From positions 1 through 64,000 of the forward strand of contig KV919098.1 in assembly GCA_002049455.2 (NCBI GenBank): a DNA stretch of 64,000 nucleotides, written 5' to 3'. A program made the translations under genes and the position numbers. Source of the DNA: Porphyra umbilicalis (taxonomy: Eukaryota; Rhodophyta; Bangiophyceae; Bangiales; Bangiaceae). The notes beneath the pieces were generated by a model, which was not told the DNA's origin, made no database searches, and worked only from the letters and a program-made list of their open reading frames with translations. Positions 1 to 11,429 of this stretch are shown here, in pieces. The number at the start of each line of letters is the position of its first letter. Positions within the stretch are counted from its first letter, which is position 1.

Positions 1-1860
1 ACTTGCTATCTACTACTGACAAACTAAGTGATGTGACAAACTAGGCGATGTGCTAGCACTATCTGCGTGCACACCCTGCTGGAGTCTCGAATTCGACTTC
101 GACGACACACCGCCCTTGTCGTTGCCGGCCTCGACGACGGGCGCAGGCGTTTTGTTCAACGCCGGCGTGGCGCTGACCCCGACGGCGCACTTGGTTGCCA
201 CCTACTCGGCCGCCACCGCCTCGTAGCCAAACACGTGGATGTCGGCGGGGTCGGCCGAGGTCGGTCGACGGGGCGGACACGCCGCCCTTGTCATTGCCGG
301 CCTCGACGACGGGCGCAGGCGCCTTGTTCGCCGCCGGCGTGGCGCTGACCCCGACGGCGCACTTGGTCGCCACCTACTCGGCTGCCACCGCCGCGTAGCC
401 AAACACGTGGTCGTCGGCGGGGTCGGCGGAGGTCGGCCGACGCGTCGGGCATACCGCCGTTGTCGTCGTCGACCTCGCCGACTGGCGCGGGCTCGTTGTC
501 CACGGCCGGGACCCCGACGGCACACGTGGTCGCTACCTGATCGGCCGCCACCGCCGTGTCGACGAGCATCTGGAGTCGGCGAGGTCGGCCGACGGGGCGG
601 GCACGCCGCTCGTGTCGTCGCTGACCGCGACAACTGGCGCCGGCACGTTGTCCGCGGCAGGCGTGGTGCCGACCCCGACGGCGCACTTGGTTGCCACCCG
701 CTCGGCTGATACCTCCGCGTACCCAAACACGTGGTCGTCGGCGGGGTCGGCCGACGTCGGCCGACGCGTCGGGCATGCCGCCGTTGTCGTCGTCGACCTC
801 GCCGACCGGCGCGGGCTCCTTGTCCGCGGCCGGCGTTGGGCCGACCTCGACAGCGCACATGGTCGCTACCCGATCGGCCGCCACAGCCGCGTCGACGAAC
901 ATCTGTAGTCGGCGAGGTCGGCCGACGGGGCGGGCACGCCGCTCGTGTCGTCGCTGACCGCGACAACCGGCGTCGGCACGTTATCCGCGGCAGGCGTGGT
1001 GCCGACCTCGACGGCGCACTTGGTTGCCACCCGCTCGGACGCCACCGCTGCGTCGAAGAGCATCTGATCGTCTGCGAGGTCGGCCGACGGGGCGGGCACG
1101 CCGCCGTGGTCGTCGTTCTCCTCGCCGACCGGCGAGGGCTCCTTGTCCGCGGCCGGCGTGGGGCCGACCTCGAAAGCGCACATGGTCGCCACCTGCTCGG
1201 CCGCCACCGCCGCGTCGAAGAGCATCTGGACGTCGGCGAGGTCGCCCGACGGGGCGGGCACGCCACCGTTGTCGTCGTCCACCTGGACGACCGGCGCGGG
1301 ATCCTTGTCCACGGCCGGTGTGGCGCCGATCTCGAAAGCGCACGAAGGCGCTATCCGCTCGGCCGCCACGGCCGCATCACCGAACAGGTGGTCGTCGCAG
1401 GGGTCCGCCGACGGGGCGTGCACGCCACCCTTGTCGTCATACTCACCCACGACCGACGCGGGTTCGTTATCCGGGATCGACGTGTCGCTGACCCCGACGG
1501 CGCACTTGGTCTCCACCCGCTCGGCCGCCACCGCCGCGTCGCCGAGCCCGTGGTCGTCGGCGGGGGCGCCTTGGGTCGGCCGACGCGTCGGGCTCGTTGT
1601 CCTCGTCATCGTCTACCTCTATTACCGGCGCGGGCCTGTTGTCCATGGCTGTCGTGGCGCCGACCCCGATGACTCATTTGGTTGCCACCCGCTCTGCAGC
1701 CGCCGCCGCGTCGCCGAACACGTGGTCGTCGGCGGGGTCGGTCGACAGGATGAGCTCTCCGCCCTTGTCGCTGCCCACCCCCACGACCGTCGCGGGCTCC
1801 TTTCCCGCGGCCGAAGCGACGCCAACCGCAACTGGACACGTCGGCGGCGACGCCGACTGC
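1..1860 (-). repeat. Tandem array of 54-codon coding-like repeats, frame not maintained
   Basis: About eleven degenerate units recur with spacings of about 161-163 bp and, in some steps, 172 bp. The recurring anchor is cacgtggtcgtcggcgg or catctgg, at about 232, 404, 567, 728, 900, 1061, 1223, 1385, 1547 and 1719. On the minus strand each unit reads as an acidic/Ala-rich peptide with a core like FGDAAVAAERVATKCAVxVG followed by TPAADNxPAPVV and DDxGGVPAPSADLAD. The frame stays open across 866-1609 (over four units) but changes at the 161-, 163- and 172-bp steps, so the whole array is not one reading frame. I see a 54-residue repeat protein that has decayed or was miscounted. A signal-like hydrophobic stretch near 1880-1840 lies in a different frame and has no ATG. 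Function unknown. Confidence 0.7.
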
Positions 1861-1989
1861 CAGCAGGAAGGAGACGCGCAACAGGTAAGGACGTCCACCG
1901 TCAGCAGGATGTCACGTGTCATTGTGGATGAGAGGCGGCGGACGGGGTGGCATTGGAGGCCTCGGCGATGTCCATGTGCGCATCGTTGG

Positions 1990-2480
1990 CAACCGTCAGC
2001 AGGACGGCGGCGCGCCGTCCGTGGAGATGAGAAGGAGGTGGCCCCGGTCGCCTCTGCCGCGTCCGCCACGACCACGTGCGCGCCGTCGGCGGCGGCGCAA
2101 CCGAAAAGAGGACGGCGTACGCCATTTTGAGCGGGCGGAAGAGCCGGTCGAAGTCGCCTTCGCCTCCCCCTCGTCGTCCAGGGGCGGGCCGTCGGCGGCA
2201 TCGCCAACCATCATCAGGACGAGCGCTTGAGAGCGGGAAGCAGTACGGTTGGCCGCGATCGCGTCCACCGCATCCAGGTGCGTGGGAACGATGGCGGAGG
2301 CTACCGTCCGCAGGACGACGGAGCGCCGTCGGTGGGGGGGAGGAGGAAATCGTAGTGGTCGTGACCGCCGCCACGACAATGAAGTGCGCGCCGTCGGTCG
2401 CGGCGCCGATCGTCAGCATGGATGTTGCGTACGGTCGGAGGGGGGGAAAGGAGGCCCTCAGGGTCACCTTGGCCGCCATC
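1990..2480 (-). repeat. Two degenerate ~310-bp repeats, coding-like on the minus strand
   Basis: A block around 1995-2110 recurs around 2308-2410. Both carry a caggacgxcggxgcgccgtc core and a later gtgcgcgccgtcgg core. On the minus strand both read as a peptide like AADGAHVVVADA followed by SSPRTARRRPADG, but in different frames. It borders the 54-codon array and may be the upstream part of the same decayed repeat gene. No family recognised. Confidence 0.5.
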
Positions 2481-2489
2481 ACGACGCCC

Positions 2490-3567
2490 AGATGCGTGCC
2501 GTAGGCGGCGACGCGGACCGTCGTCTCAAGCCGACGCCTTCACCAAGTCCGGCCGAGCCACCACTAGCGTCGCCGCCGGCACCACGTGCGGCCGACCACC
2601 GGGACCAACAGCGGCCGAGTCGCCCGTTACACAGCTGTCGGCGAGGCAGACGCTTCCAGGGCCGGCCGGACGACCGACCACCAGCGTTACCGCGGGCACA
2701 GCGAGCGGCCGACCGTGCACTAGCGGTCGAGCCGCCGCGTCCATCGTCGCCCGCCGAGTCGACCAATCCAGGACCGCCCACTAACACACCGCCACCTTCG
2801 CGAGCGGCGCCGACTGCGAGACGTCACCCGAGGCTCCCAGCAGATTTCAGGGGACAAAAATTCGCACATGTGGCGTCTGATCTTGAAATCAGAGATCTAG
2901 GCGAGCTTCATCGAACGGAGATACGGGGAGTTTAAATCATTGGAGCAAGAGTCAATTCTGAATGGCCATCCCCCCTCAGGGATGCCTTCAGGTCCTCGCA
3001 CGGGCCGCACATGGGGAGAAACGGACCAAGGGGAGGCGTGTGGCAGCAAGAACATTCAACGTGCCCTTCACCACATCGTCGGAAACCCGGTGCCGGCTGA
3101 CGAAAACCGGACGAGACCCAACGAACCCGAACGACACCGAATCGTTGGGCTCCCGTCCGTGGCGGCGTCCGGCGAACGATTGCCGGACGTTGATGTCCTT
3201 TCGTTCTGTGGCGGGGGAGGGCTGCCTCCGGTAGCTGTGAGAGGGGGGGCTGTGAAGAAGCCTGGGAGACCCTGCGCCAGTGTCGGGTCGACCGTGGCCG
3301 ACTGATGGGATTATCTCAAGGGCAGCCTTGTGGGCCACTTGACGTTTCAGTTGCTGTCAGTCGGAACTCTCGACCAATGAGGGGCTGCCCTATCACCAAA
3401 TCAAGCAGACCACTGCACCGAAGGAAGGTGCAGGAATCGGCAACGAGCCTGCGTCGTTCAGACCATAGTTCTGGCGCAACTACGGTCCCATTGCTTCGCT
3501 TCGGGCGACCGACGGGCCTGTACAGCGCCAGTGAAGCCCTCAGAGCTACTAGACGCAAGCTGCGCAC
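2490..3567. other. Gene-free stretch with a short coding-like repeat
   Basis: 2530-2745 holds two degenerate units of about 120 bp that read on the minus strand as GRPxxVPAxTLVVxRP. From about 2850 onward the base composition is more even and I see no repeat, no recognisable protein and no RNA gene. Confidence 0.4.
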
Positions 3568-6500
3568 TTAATTCCTGGACACAGTCTGGTTTGGCGTGAC
3601 AGCACAGTGGGGAGGAGGGGGCGCCTGTAGAAGGCCAATCAGCTCCCTTCGAATGGGCTGACAAAAATCCATCGACCAATAGCACGCCCGGTTCGGCCTT
3701 GAGGCGCCAATCGACGCGGCGAGGGCGGTGCAGCGGTCTCCGAGGGACGGCACTTCCCCGCCAGTTGCTCGTCGACGGCCGCCTCTTGCGTCCAACGAGC
3801 GGCCAACGGGCCGAGCGCGGCGCGACGCTCGTCCATCTCGCGGTCCGACGAGAACTGGTGGTCGGATGCGGCCGCCTCGGCCACCTGCTTGGCAGAGGCC
3901 TGCCAAACCAGGGGCCCTGCTTTGGCGGAGGAGGGCGGCAGGGAGGGGGTAGGTGTTGGTCGACGCGCCGCGGGGGGGGAGGGGGGGGACCGTCACGCCG
4001 GCGGCAATGGGGGGGACCGCCACGCCGGCGGCAATGGCCGCCGCGTAAAAGGGGCGGAGCGTGTGGGGGGGGTGGGGGAGCAGCCGCGCCGCGGCGGCAG
4101 CGTAGACGGCCGCCGCGTCGGCTGAGATGGGGGGGGGGAGTGTCTGGGGGGTGGCGGAGGAGTGGTGGCCCGTGTCGCCATCGTGGTGGTTGGCGACGGC
4201 CGTCACCGCCGCTGTCGCGGCCGCGCCCACCGCCGCCGCCGCTGCCACTCGCGGGGACGGCGGGGGCGGCGACGGCGTCGGCCACGCCGACGCGGACGAG
4301 AGGAGCCCCGCCTTCACCGCCGCCGGCGCCACGGCAAGATACGGCGGGGGCGACACGGACGCGCGGGCGGGGGGCAGGCGGATCGCCTCAAGCGGCGGCA
4401 ACGCTGACGGGGGCGTGCGCGGGGGGGCCGACGCCGGTCGCCCGGTCGGGCCGACCGTGGGGGGGCGCCCCCGACCGACGCCGCCGCCGCCGCCGCCCGC
4501 CGACGCGCGGGTGCCGCCTGCCCGCCGCCGCCCGCCGTCGGTTCCAGACGCGCTGCTGGCGGTGACGCACGAGCGACTGGCACGGCCGGCTAGGCGCGCC
4601 GCGTGGCGGCCGCGCACCCGCGGCACCGGCGGCGAGGCGACCGAAGGCGTGCTGCGGCGGCCGCCGCCGGATCATCCATGATGGGACTCGTGCGCTGGCG
4701 CTGCGGCCGCCGCCGCCGTCGCCACCCGGGGGCGCCCCCGAGCGCGGGGCATCGCCCCCGCCGTCGGCCGGCGCCACCCCCTCGACGAGGATCTCGTCAG
4801 CAGAGCTGCCGCCGCCACTGCTGCCGCCGCCGCCGCCGACAGCGCCGTCGGCGGCGCGCCCCCCCCCCCCCCAAACCGCACCCGCGCCGTTCTTCCCCTG
4901 CCCGCCGCCCTCGCACACGCGGCCGCAGCGGCCGCGTCGTCCAAGCCGGGTGCCAACGCGAACCACTGCGGGTGCCTCCGGCGGTCGTGCGACGGCGGCG
5001 GGCGCACCTCCGCGGGCCGCACGTCGGTCGTCAACGCGACGGCGGCAACGAGCGCCTACAGCGCCTGCACCAGCCGCGCTTACGCGGTGCTGCCGTGGGC
5101 CAGCCGCAGCGCCGCGCCAACGGCCGCGATGCGCGCCGAGGGGGGGGCGGGGGGGCCGTCACCGCCGCTACGGTGTGGAGGATGAGGCGGAACAAAGCGG
5201 GGTCACTGGTGAAGAGGGCGGGCGGGTCACCGTCGCCGCCGTCGCCATCGGAGCTGACGGAGGCGGCGCCGCGGCCGCCGCCGTCGCCGCCGCCGCCACC
5301 GCCGCCGCAGGTGCCCGCCACAGGCGGGATGACCCACACCGCGTCGCCGCCGTCGGCGGCGTCCAACACAAACCAGCTGTCGGACGACGCGTCGGGCGAG
5401 GCGCTGCGCCACCCGTCCGACGCCCCCGTCGACGCGCCCGACGAGCTGCCCGCCCCCGCCAACGGCACGGCGCGCGTCGCCGACGGCGCGCCCCGCGCCA
5501 CGCGGCGGCGGCCGGCGGCGGCGCTTTCCCCGCCCACGGTCGCTCCGGCGGGCGGCCACGCCGCTCCCGCGCGCCCCCACACACCGCCGCAGCCGCCGAC
5601 GCGGCTAGCCCCCGCGTGACCGTGTACCAGCGGGCGTGGCCGTGCCCCGACCGCTCGGTCGTCGGGCATTTGCCGCCGCCGCCGCCGCCCGCCGCCACCG
5701 GGCGGGCGGTCGACGATTTCAAGGCGCCGGCGGCGACCAAGTCGCCGCACGCCGCCCACACGCGGTATTTGTCGCGCGTTTTGGGGTGACGCTCAGGTGG
5801 GCGACGATGGTGCCGACGCGCGCGGCGGAGGGGGGGGGGGGGTCATCACGTCCGAGACGGCAGACAGGAGGGTGCGCCCCAGGGCGCGTCGGGAGGGGGG
5901 GAGGCACGGGAGGGGTGTGAGGGGGGGGGGGGGGGGGGGAACGGGGGACGTCTGGGGGGAGGGGGGCAGGAGGAGCTCGCGCCCCTGCGCCGGTCGCGCG
6001 GAGACGCTGGTGACGCAGCCGCCGTGTGGTCGCCGCCGCCACCAGTGGCGGCCGGCGACCGTGTGGCGAGCCGGTGGCGGCCGCCGTCGGCGGCGGCGGC
6101 CGGCGCCGGCGGTGCGTCGCTACCGGCGGGCGACGCTGCCCGCACGCGACGGCGGCGCAGCGGCCGCCGCCGCTGCCGCCGCTGTCGTCGCCGGCCACCG
6201 TCGCTGCCGCCGTCGCACTCGTGGCCGCCGCCGTCGCCACTGCCGCCGTCGCCGTCGCCATCTCCCCCACCGAGTGCCGACGCGCGCCCTGGAAGACGGC
6301 ACCCCGCACGGTGGCGAGCGCCGTCGCTGCTACCGCCGTTGGCGCCGCCTTCCAAGCCCGACCCGCTCCCCGACTGGGGGGACACGACGCGGCGACGGCG
6401 GCGGTCGTCGCCGCCGCCACCGCCGCCACTGCCCCCCCCGCGCACCCGAGCAGCGGCGGCTCATCGTCGGCGGCGAGGGCGTCGTCCCCCTCCCCCCAGG

Positions 6501-6737
6501 GCACGCCGGGCACACAGAGCGCTCGCGGGGTGCCCACCGCCGGCGGAGCGGAACGCGTGGGCAGCGGCGGCGGCTCGCCGTTGGCGACGGCGGCGTCGTC
6601 CCCCCCCCCGCGGGCACGTCGGGCACGCGCAACGCCCGAGGGGTGCCCACCGGTGGCGGGGCGGCACGCGTCGGTAGCAGCGGCGGGTGCGCCGCCGCCG
6701 CCGGCGGGCCGCCGCCGCCGCCGCCGCCGCCATTGCC

Positions 6738-6779
<42 letters not shown>

Positions 6780-6803
6780 CGCCGCCGCCAGGCGCAGGCG
6801 CAT
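3568..6803 (-). CDS. Unrecognised Ala/Pro/Gly-rich protein, frame-interrupted
   Basis: I do not recognise this protein. Coding-like peptide runs along the minus strand through several frames. A possible N-terminus is MRLRLAAAG at 6803. Downstream come AARVGTIVAHLSVTP (about 5830-5780), KYRVWAACGDLVAAGALKSS (about 5770-5710), SDSWFVLDAADGGDAVWVIP (about 5390-5320) and FTSDPALFRLILHTVAAVTA (about 5220-5160). The C-terminal 4626-3568 part is one open frame ending in TPNQTVSRN. Frame changes fall at C/G runs such as 5831-5840, 5922-5939 and 4860-4871. The residue pattern (hydrophobic blocks, aromatic residues, little Arg) supports this frame over its GC-rich shadows. It could be one long gene with homopolymer miscounts, one gene with introns I cannot place, or two genes. 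The start is uncertain. A near-duplicate block (VGTPRALRVPDVPAG / VGTPRALCVPGVPWG) lies at about 6640 and 6530. Confidence 0.4.
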
Positions 6804-7138
6804 GGCACCCGCCCCGGCGGCTTCAGGGACCACGTCAGTGAACCGCGGTCGGCGGCGCGTGGGCGGCACCGTCGCCGGCGCCGCCGGCGCCGTTGCTGCC
6901 ACCGGCGCGGCCGCCGTCGTGGCGGCGGCGGCCACGACCGTCAGGGGGCCGACCGGCCGACGCGGTCGCGGTGCCGGCGCTACGGGAGAGGGCGCACCCG
7001 CCGCCGCCAGGCGGGGGCGGCCCACTCACACGCACACCTACGACCGACCGACCGCCGCACCGCTGCCAGTCGCGTCGTCGTCTTCAATCCCCTCGAGACC
7101 ATGCGAGATTGAAAAAACGCTGCCAAAAGCACTTTACT
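6804..7138. other. GC-rich spacer, nothing recognised
   Basis: Low-complexity GC-rich sequence passing into ordinary sequence after about 7030. It separates two minus-strand genes. No supported gene or RNA. Confidence 0.4.
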
Positions 7139-8206
7139 TCACACGCTCACGTTAACATTGATATAAAAAGTCCCGCTCTTGTCACTCGGCGCCGCCCCGT
7201 CGGCATACCAGTGAACTCGATGGTTCACTCCGATAGAGGCGGCGCCGTGATGGACGAGATCTTGACGAAATATGATGATATCACCGCTGTTGAGAATCAC
7301 GGTGTGCGGCTCGATTCGCTTGCGAAGAGAGCCCCCGTTCTCGGCTGGTAGATAGCGATGAGAGTGGGGAAATACCACCACCCGTGTGCCGTCTTGCAGA
7401 GCCACTAGGTACGACAGGTTGGGTTTTCGCTCGTTAAATCGCCTTGGTTGGCACATGTCCACGTGTGGTCGCTGGGCGGGGCAGTCCCCAAAGCTTCGGA
7501 GCAGCGTTGGCCCAACCAACGCATTGTAGCCCCCGCGTCCGTAGGTCATTCCAGCCACCATCGACAGCGCCGGCGCCAAGGAGCACAACTCCACCCAGTT
7601 CTGCAAGGACTGGCCGGAGAAGTGAAGAGGCCACAGAGGGGCGCGTCCACCCAGCTTGGCCATGACGCGCCCGCCGGGTTGACCACTCAGAGACGTCGCG
7701 TCTTCCAGGCCCAGCGCCTCAAACTCTTCCACCGTGCGGTCATTAAACATGACATTCCAATGCTCGAACGCAATGCCCACCGCGGACCTCGCAACGGCGT
7801 TGGCGAGGGGGGGGGCCACCACGCCACGTTCAATGAAGAAGCCCGCGCCCTCACGGCTTAAGTTGGTGGCCATTCGCTCAGACATACGCTGGAAGGGCAA
7901 TGCCCACGGTCTGCATTCTCGCGCAGCGTCACGTGGCGACGTTGATGGTAGACCAAGTTGCCTAGGTCGGGGACGTGCTGCATCAGGCGCTTCGACGGAC
8001 GAGTGGGACCTTCTCCCCTTGCTGCCGCGCGGGCGCCACGGGCGCGGGGCCCGACGGCTCGCAGGACGGCGGAGGTCAGAGTGAGGCGGAAGGGGAGTGG
8101 AAGCTGCAGAGGGTGGAGGGGCAGGTGCTGAGGTCGCCAGTGCATGAACAGGCTCCGATGAAGGGCCAGCTGCGCGAGACAGAGAGCGAGTTGTAGGTGG
8201 CGTCAT
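7139..8206 (-). CDS. 2-oxoglutarate/Fe(II)-dependent dioxygenase-like protein
   Basis: Single open frame of 355 residues from the ATG at 8206; upstream in-frame starts are non-ATG. Residues 1-100 are Pro/Ser/Ala/Arg-rich and look disordered. The rest is globular. Residues 247-250 read PHVD, the H-x-D iron pair (H248, D250). A later GDIIIFRQDLVHHGA gives the distal His (H319 or H320). NHRVHWY then gives R330, placed to bind 2-oxoglutarate. VVVFPHSHRY lies between. This order (HxD, about 70 residues, H, about 10, R) is the double-stranded beta-helix signature of the superfamily. The substrate cannot be read from sequence. Phytanoyl-CoA-hydroxylase-like, nucleic-acid-modifying and other subfamilies remain possible. 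It lies 4.6 kb downstream of a KDZ-like transposase on the same strand, which matters because fungal KDZ elements are known to carry TET/JBP dioxygenases. Confidence 0.72.
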   Translation of the reverse strand: MTPPTTRSLSRAAGPSSEPVHALATSAPAPPPSAASTPLPPHSDLRRPASRRAPRPWRPRGSKGRRSHSSVEAPDAARPRPRQLGLPSTSPRDAARECRPWALPFQRMSERMATNLSREGAGFFIERGVVAPPLANAVARSAVGIAFEHWNVMFNDRTVEEFEALGLEDATSLSGQPGGRVMAKLGGRAPLWPLHFSGQSLQNWVELCSLAPALSMVAGMTYGRGGYNALVGPTLLRSFGDCPAQRPHVDMCQPRRFNERKPNLSYLVALQDGTRVVVFPHSHRYLPAENGGSLRKRIEPHTVILNSGDIIIFRQDLVHHGAASIGVNHRVHWYADGAAPSDKSGTFYINVNVSV

Positions 8207-8565
8207 GGCGCGGTGTCGACGCCGATGCGTTATCCAGTGCAGTACGCACTGGAAGGTACTCTCTGTCGTACGACTCACTCTGGATCCAGAGAACGCGCGT
8301 GGGTTTTATGCTTTCAACAGCGACAAGCTACGGAATAGGTATTGCGCACTACTCTGTAGAGGGTACACATCGGGTGCGTTTGTGGTCCGCCGCGAAGCTA
8401 GAGCGCGTGGGGCGTGTCTCACAGGAGGGGTCGCACGAGCCGGGCGCCTTCCCACGCGGGCCCGTAGGTATACGCTCCGATGACCGCATTCTCCCGGTGG
8501 CCATAACCTCTCGGCGGCTACACCCTCTCATGGACCTCGAACCTGCGGTGGGGTACGCCCATTAG

Positions 8566-8775
8566 GTGGGGCGCGCCCATCAAGCGGGGCGCGCCCATCA
8601 AGCGGGGCGCGCCCATCAAGCGGGGCGCGCCCATCAGGCGGGGCGCGCCCTTCCGGTGGGCGCGCCCTTCCGGTGGGCACGCCCTCCCGGCGCCCTCCCG
8701 GTAAGCGCGCCCTCCCGGTGGGCGCGCCCTCCCGGTGGGCGCGCCTTCCCGGTGGGCGCGCCCACCCGGCGGGAA
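8566..8775. repeat. 18-bp tandem array around cgcgcccatcaagcgggg
   Basis: About four near-identical 18-bp units (cgcgcccatcaagcgggg, each with GGCGCGCC) at 8569-8645 grade into 16-18-bp units of the form cgcgccctcccggtggg up to about 8770. It lies just upstream of the dioxygenase gene. An AATAAAA follows at about 8814 on the plus strand. Confidence 0.85.
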
Positions 8776-8975
8776 TGCCCGATCCGGTGGATCTGGGGGC
8801 TGCCTTTCATTGAATAAAATTTATGGTGTGTGCTGCGGTCTCTGGTGTAACTGCATGATCAGAAGCGGTGTCAGGGTCGCGCACGGTCGTGTCTCCGACA
8901 CATGTCTTGTAATTAGTCCCATCCGCACCGAATTATTTCAACAGTACCTCGTCGGCGTCCCCACCGATGTGACCG

Positions 8976-10060
8976 CATCGGGCCTGCAGGCTCTTTGAGC
9001 GGGCGCCGGCCTCGTTACCGTGCACAGCTGGCCTGTCGCTGCTGCGCGGGTGCTTTGTGCGGTGAGGGGGGGTGGCGTCGGGCTGGCTGGCCCACGCTTG
9101 GTGCGGGCGCCGGCCTCGCTGCCGTGCCCGGCTTGCCTGTCGCTTCGGCGCGGGCGCTCGGTGCGGTGGGGGGGGGTGACGTCGGGCTGGCTTGCCCGCG
9201 CTTTGCGCGGGCGCCGGCCCTGCTGCCGTGCCCGGCTTGCCTGTCGCTTCGGCGCGGGCGCTCGGTGCGGTGGGGGGGGGTGACGTCGGGCTGGCTTGCC
9301 CGCGCTTTGCGCGGGCGCCGGCCCTGCTGCCGTGCCCGGCTTGCCTGTCGCTTCGGCGCGGGCGCTCGGTGCGGTGGGGGGGGGGTGTCGTCGGGCTGGC
9401 TTGCCCGCGCTTTGCGCGGGCGCCGGCCCTGCTGCCGTGCCCGGCTTGCCTGTCGCTTCGGCGCGGGCGCTCGGTGCGGTGGGGGGGGGTGTCGTCGGGC
9501 TGGCTTGCCCGCGCTTTGCGCGGGCGCCGGCCTTGCTGCCGTGCCCGGCTTGCCTGTCGCTTCGGCGCGGGCGCTCGGTGCGGTGGGGGGGGGTGACGTC
9601 GGGCTGGCTTGCCCGCGCTTTGCGCGGGCGCCGGCCCTGCTGCCGTGCCCGGCTTGCCTGTCGCTTCGGCGCGGGCGCTCGGTGCGGTGGGGGGGGGTGT
9701 CGTCGGGCTGGCTTGCCCGCGCTTTGCGCGGGCACCAGCTCCGCTGCCGCGCCCGGCTTGCCTGTCGCTTCGGCGCGGGCGCTCGGTGCCGTGGGGGGAG
9801 GTGACGTCGGGCTGGCTTGCCCGCGCTTTGCGCGGGCGCCGGCCCCGCTGTTGTGCCCGGCTTGCCTGTCGCTTCGGCGCGGGCGCTCGGTGCGGTGCGG
9901 GGGAGGTGACGTCGGGCTGGCTTGCCCGCGCTTTGCGCGGGTGCCGGCCACGTTGCCGTGGCCGGATTGCATGTCGCTGTGGCGAGGGCGCTTTGTGCGG
10001 TGCGGTGGGGGTTGTGTAGGGCTGGATTGCCCGTGCTGTGCGCGGGCGCCGGCGGCGGTT
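8976..10060. repeat. 104-bp satellite, about ten copies
   Basis: The anchor gggctggcttgcccgcg (diverged in the outermost copies) recurs at 9080, 9184, 9288, 9393, 9497, 9601, 9705, 9809, 9914 and 10019, with a partial copy from about 8976. Steps are 104 or 105 bp; at least one 105-bp step comes from an extra G in the G-run. Central copies are nearly identical and the outer ones have diverged, as expected from unequal exchange. Long open frames on both strands are a by-product of stop-poor GC-rich repeats, so I do not call them genes. Confidence 0.93.
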
Positions 10061-11429
10061 ACGCCCCCCTCCCGGGCCAGGGACGTATCGACGTCACCGT
10101 CGGTGCTCCGCGCCGCCGCCGCCGAGTGGCACGGCGTGGCGGCGGTGGCGGCGCCGCGGCGTGGTCGGCGGACGTGTGAGGCTCGCGCTGGGCACTCCAC
10201 GCCGCCACCGTGCGGTCGTATGTGGCGCTGCTGCGGGCCGTTGGCGCGCAGGGGGGGTGACGGGGGGGGGGGCCCTGCGTTTCGGCCCCGCCGCCCGCGG
10301 CTCGGCGGCGGCGGCACCAGTGGGCGTGCCTCCGCTGCCGCCGCCGCCGTCGCGCGTAAGGTTGAGGCGGGGGGGGGTCTGTGGGGTAGCCGCTTCATGT
10401 GATGGGGACGTGCCGGCGCCCGCCGTACCCGTGTGCCCCCTGGTATATTTTTTTTCGACGCTGCCTCACCGACGTGGGTGCGTTTGCTTGTTTTTTCCTT
10501 TCATCTTGTGCGTGTGCGGTCTGATGAGGTGGCGCACGATGCGCCACCTCATCAGACCAGGCGCCGACAGTGGTCCAGCCATCAAGCGGCAGGCCGGTCC
10601 TGGCGGCCGTTGCCGCAAAATCAGCTGCTGCCACCTCCTCAGCGGCCATCTCACGAGATGATGCAGATCGAAAGGGACCGCTTCAGCGGACAGTCTCGAA
10701 AGACGCGGGCGAGGTCGTCCGCCTCGAACTGGGGGAGCCGCGCAGGGCATCAATAATGCACGGTACCTCCGGCATTGCCGGGGCCAGAGCTCCACTGATG
10801 TTGTGCTGGAAGGGGTCCAACAGACCGGCACACATAAGCGCTCGCGCCAACACCCCCAACCGTTGACACTCGGATCACACAGAACGACCTCTGCCAGGCA
10901 ATTGAAAAGGCTTCCATAGGGCATTGTGGCACTTCCACAGGTCACCTGTCTCTGAATGCTGACAAAAGCCGCTCCGCACAGCGCCAGTGGCCGCCGTCGT
11001 GTCTGCGGAGTACAGCGGCTGAACCAAGTGCACTGGTGCGGAAGGCCTACCTCGAGACAGGCCGCCGCGCAGCACTATTTACCAGCGTACAGTACGCTGT
11101 ACAGTGTTGGGTGGGCAAAACTGAGAGTTTGAACGACGAAAAACCATAGCAATAGAGTAAAGATCGGTTTTCGTACCGGATCTCACGGCGAATTCCCCGG
11201 ACAGGGCCTGTGAAGGCGTCCACTGGAGCGCGTTGAGGCCACCGCACCGGCCGTGCCAGCAAAACCCAGCACTTCCTGGGCCTCTTCCACGGCATCGATC
11301 CCGGTGCCGCCCCCCTGCCACGGTCGGGGCGGTGTCGGGCGCCTGCCTGATAATGTACTACCAGCCACGTCCGGGTCCGACGGCGGTCGCCGCCATCGGT
11401 GCAGCCCCTCGGTAGGGCGGGGACGGCCG
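10061..11429. other. Gene-free spacer containing a perfect hairpin
   Basis: Apart from the hairpin at 10518-10558 I find no supported gene. Sequence from 10440 to 11300 is less GC-biased than its surroundings and may hold the end of a mobile element, but I could not identify terminal repeats. Confidence 0.4.
10518..10558. repeat. Perfect 19-bp inverted repeat with 3-nt spacer
   Basis: The left arm ggtctgatgaggtggcgca is followed by cga and then its exact reverse complement. Perfect 19-bp arms are unlikely by chance. Such structures can mark transposon ends, recombination joints or cruciform sites. No gene is attached. Confidence 0.9.

Noticed and set aside
8995-10402. Long open frames on both strands across the 104-bp satellite
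   Set aside because: They arise because the GC-rich unit has no stop codons; copies shift frame at G-run length changes and the peptide has no fold-like character.
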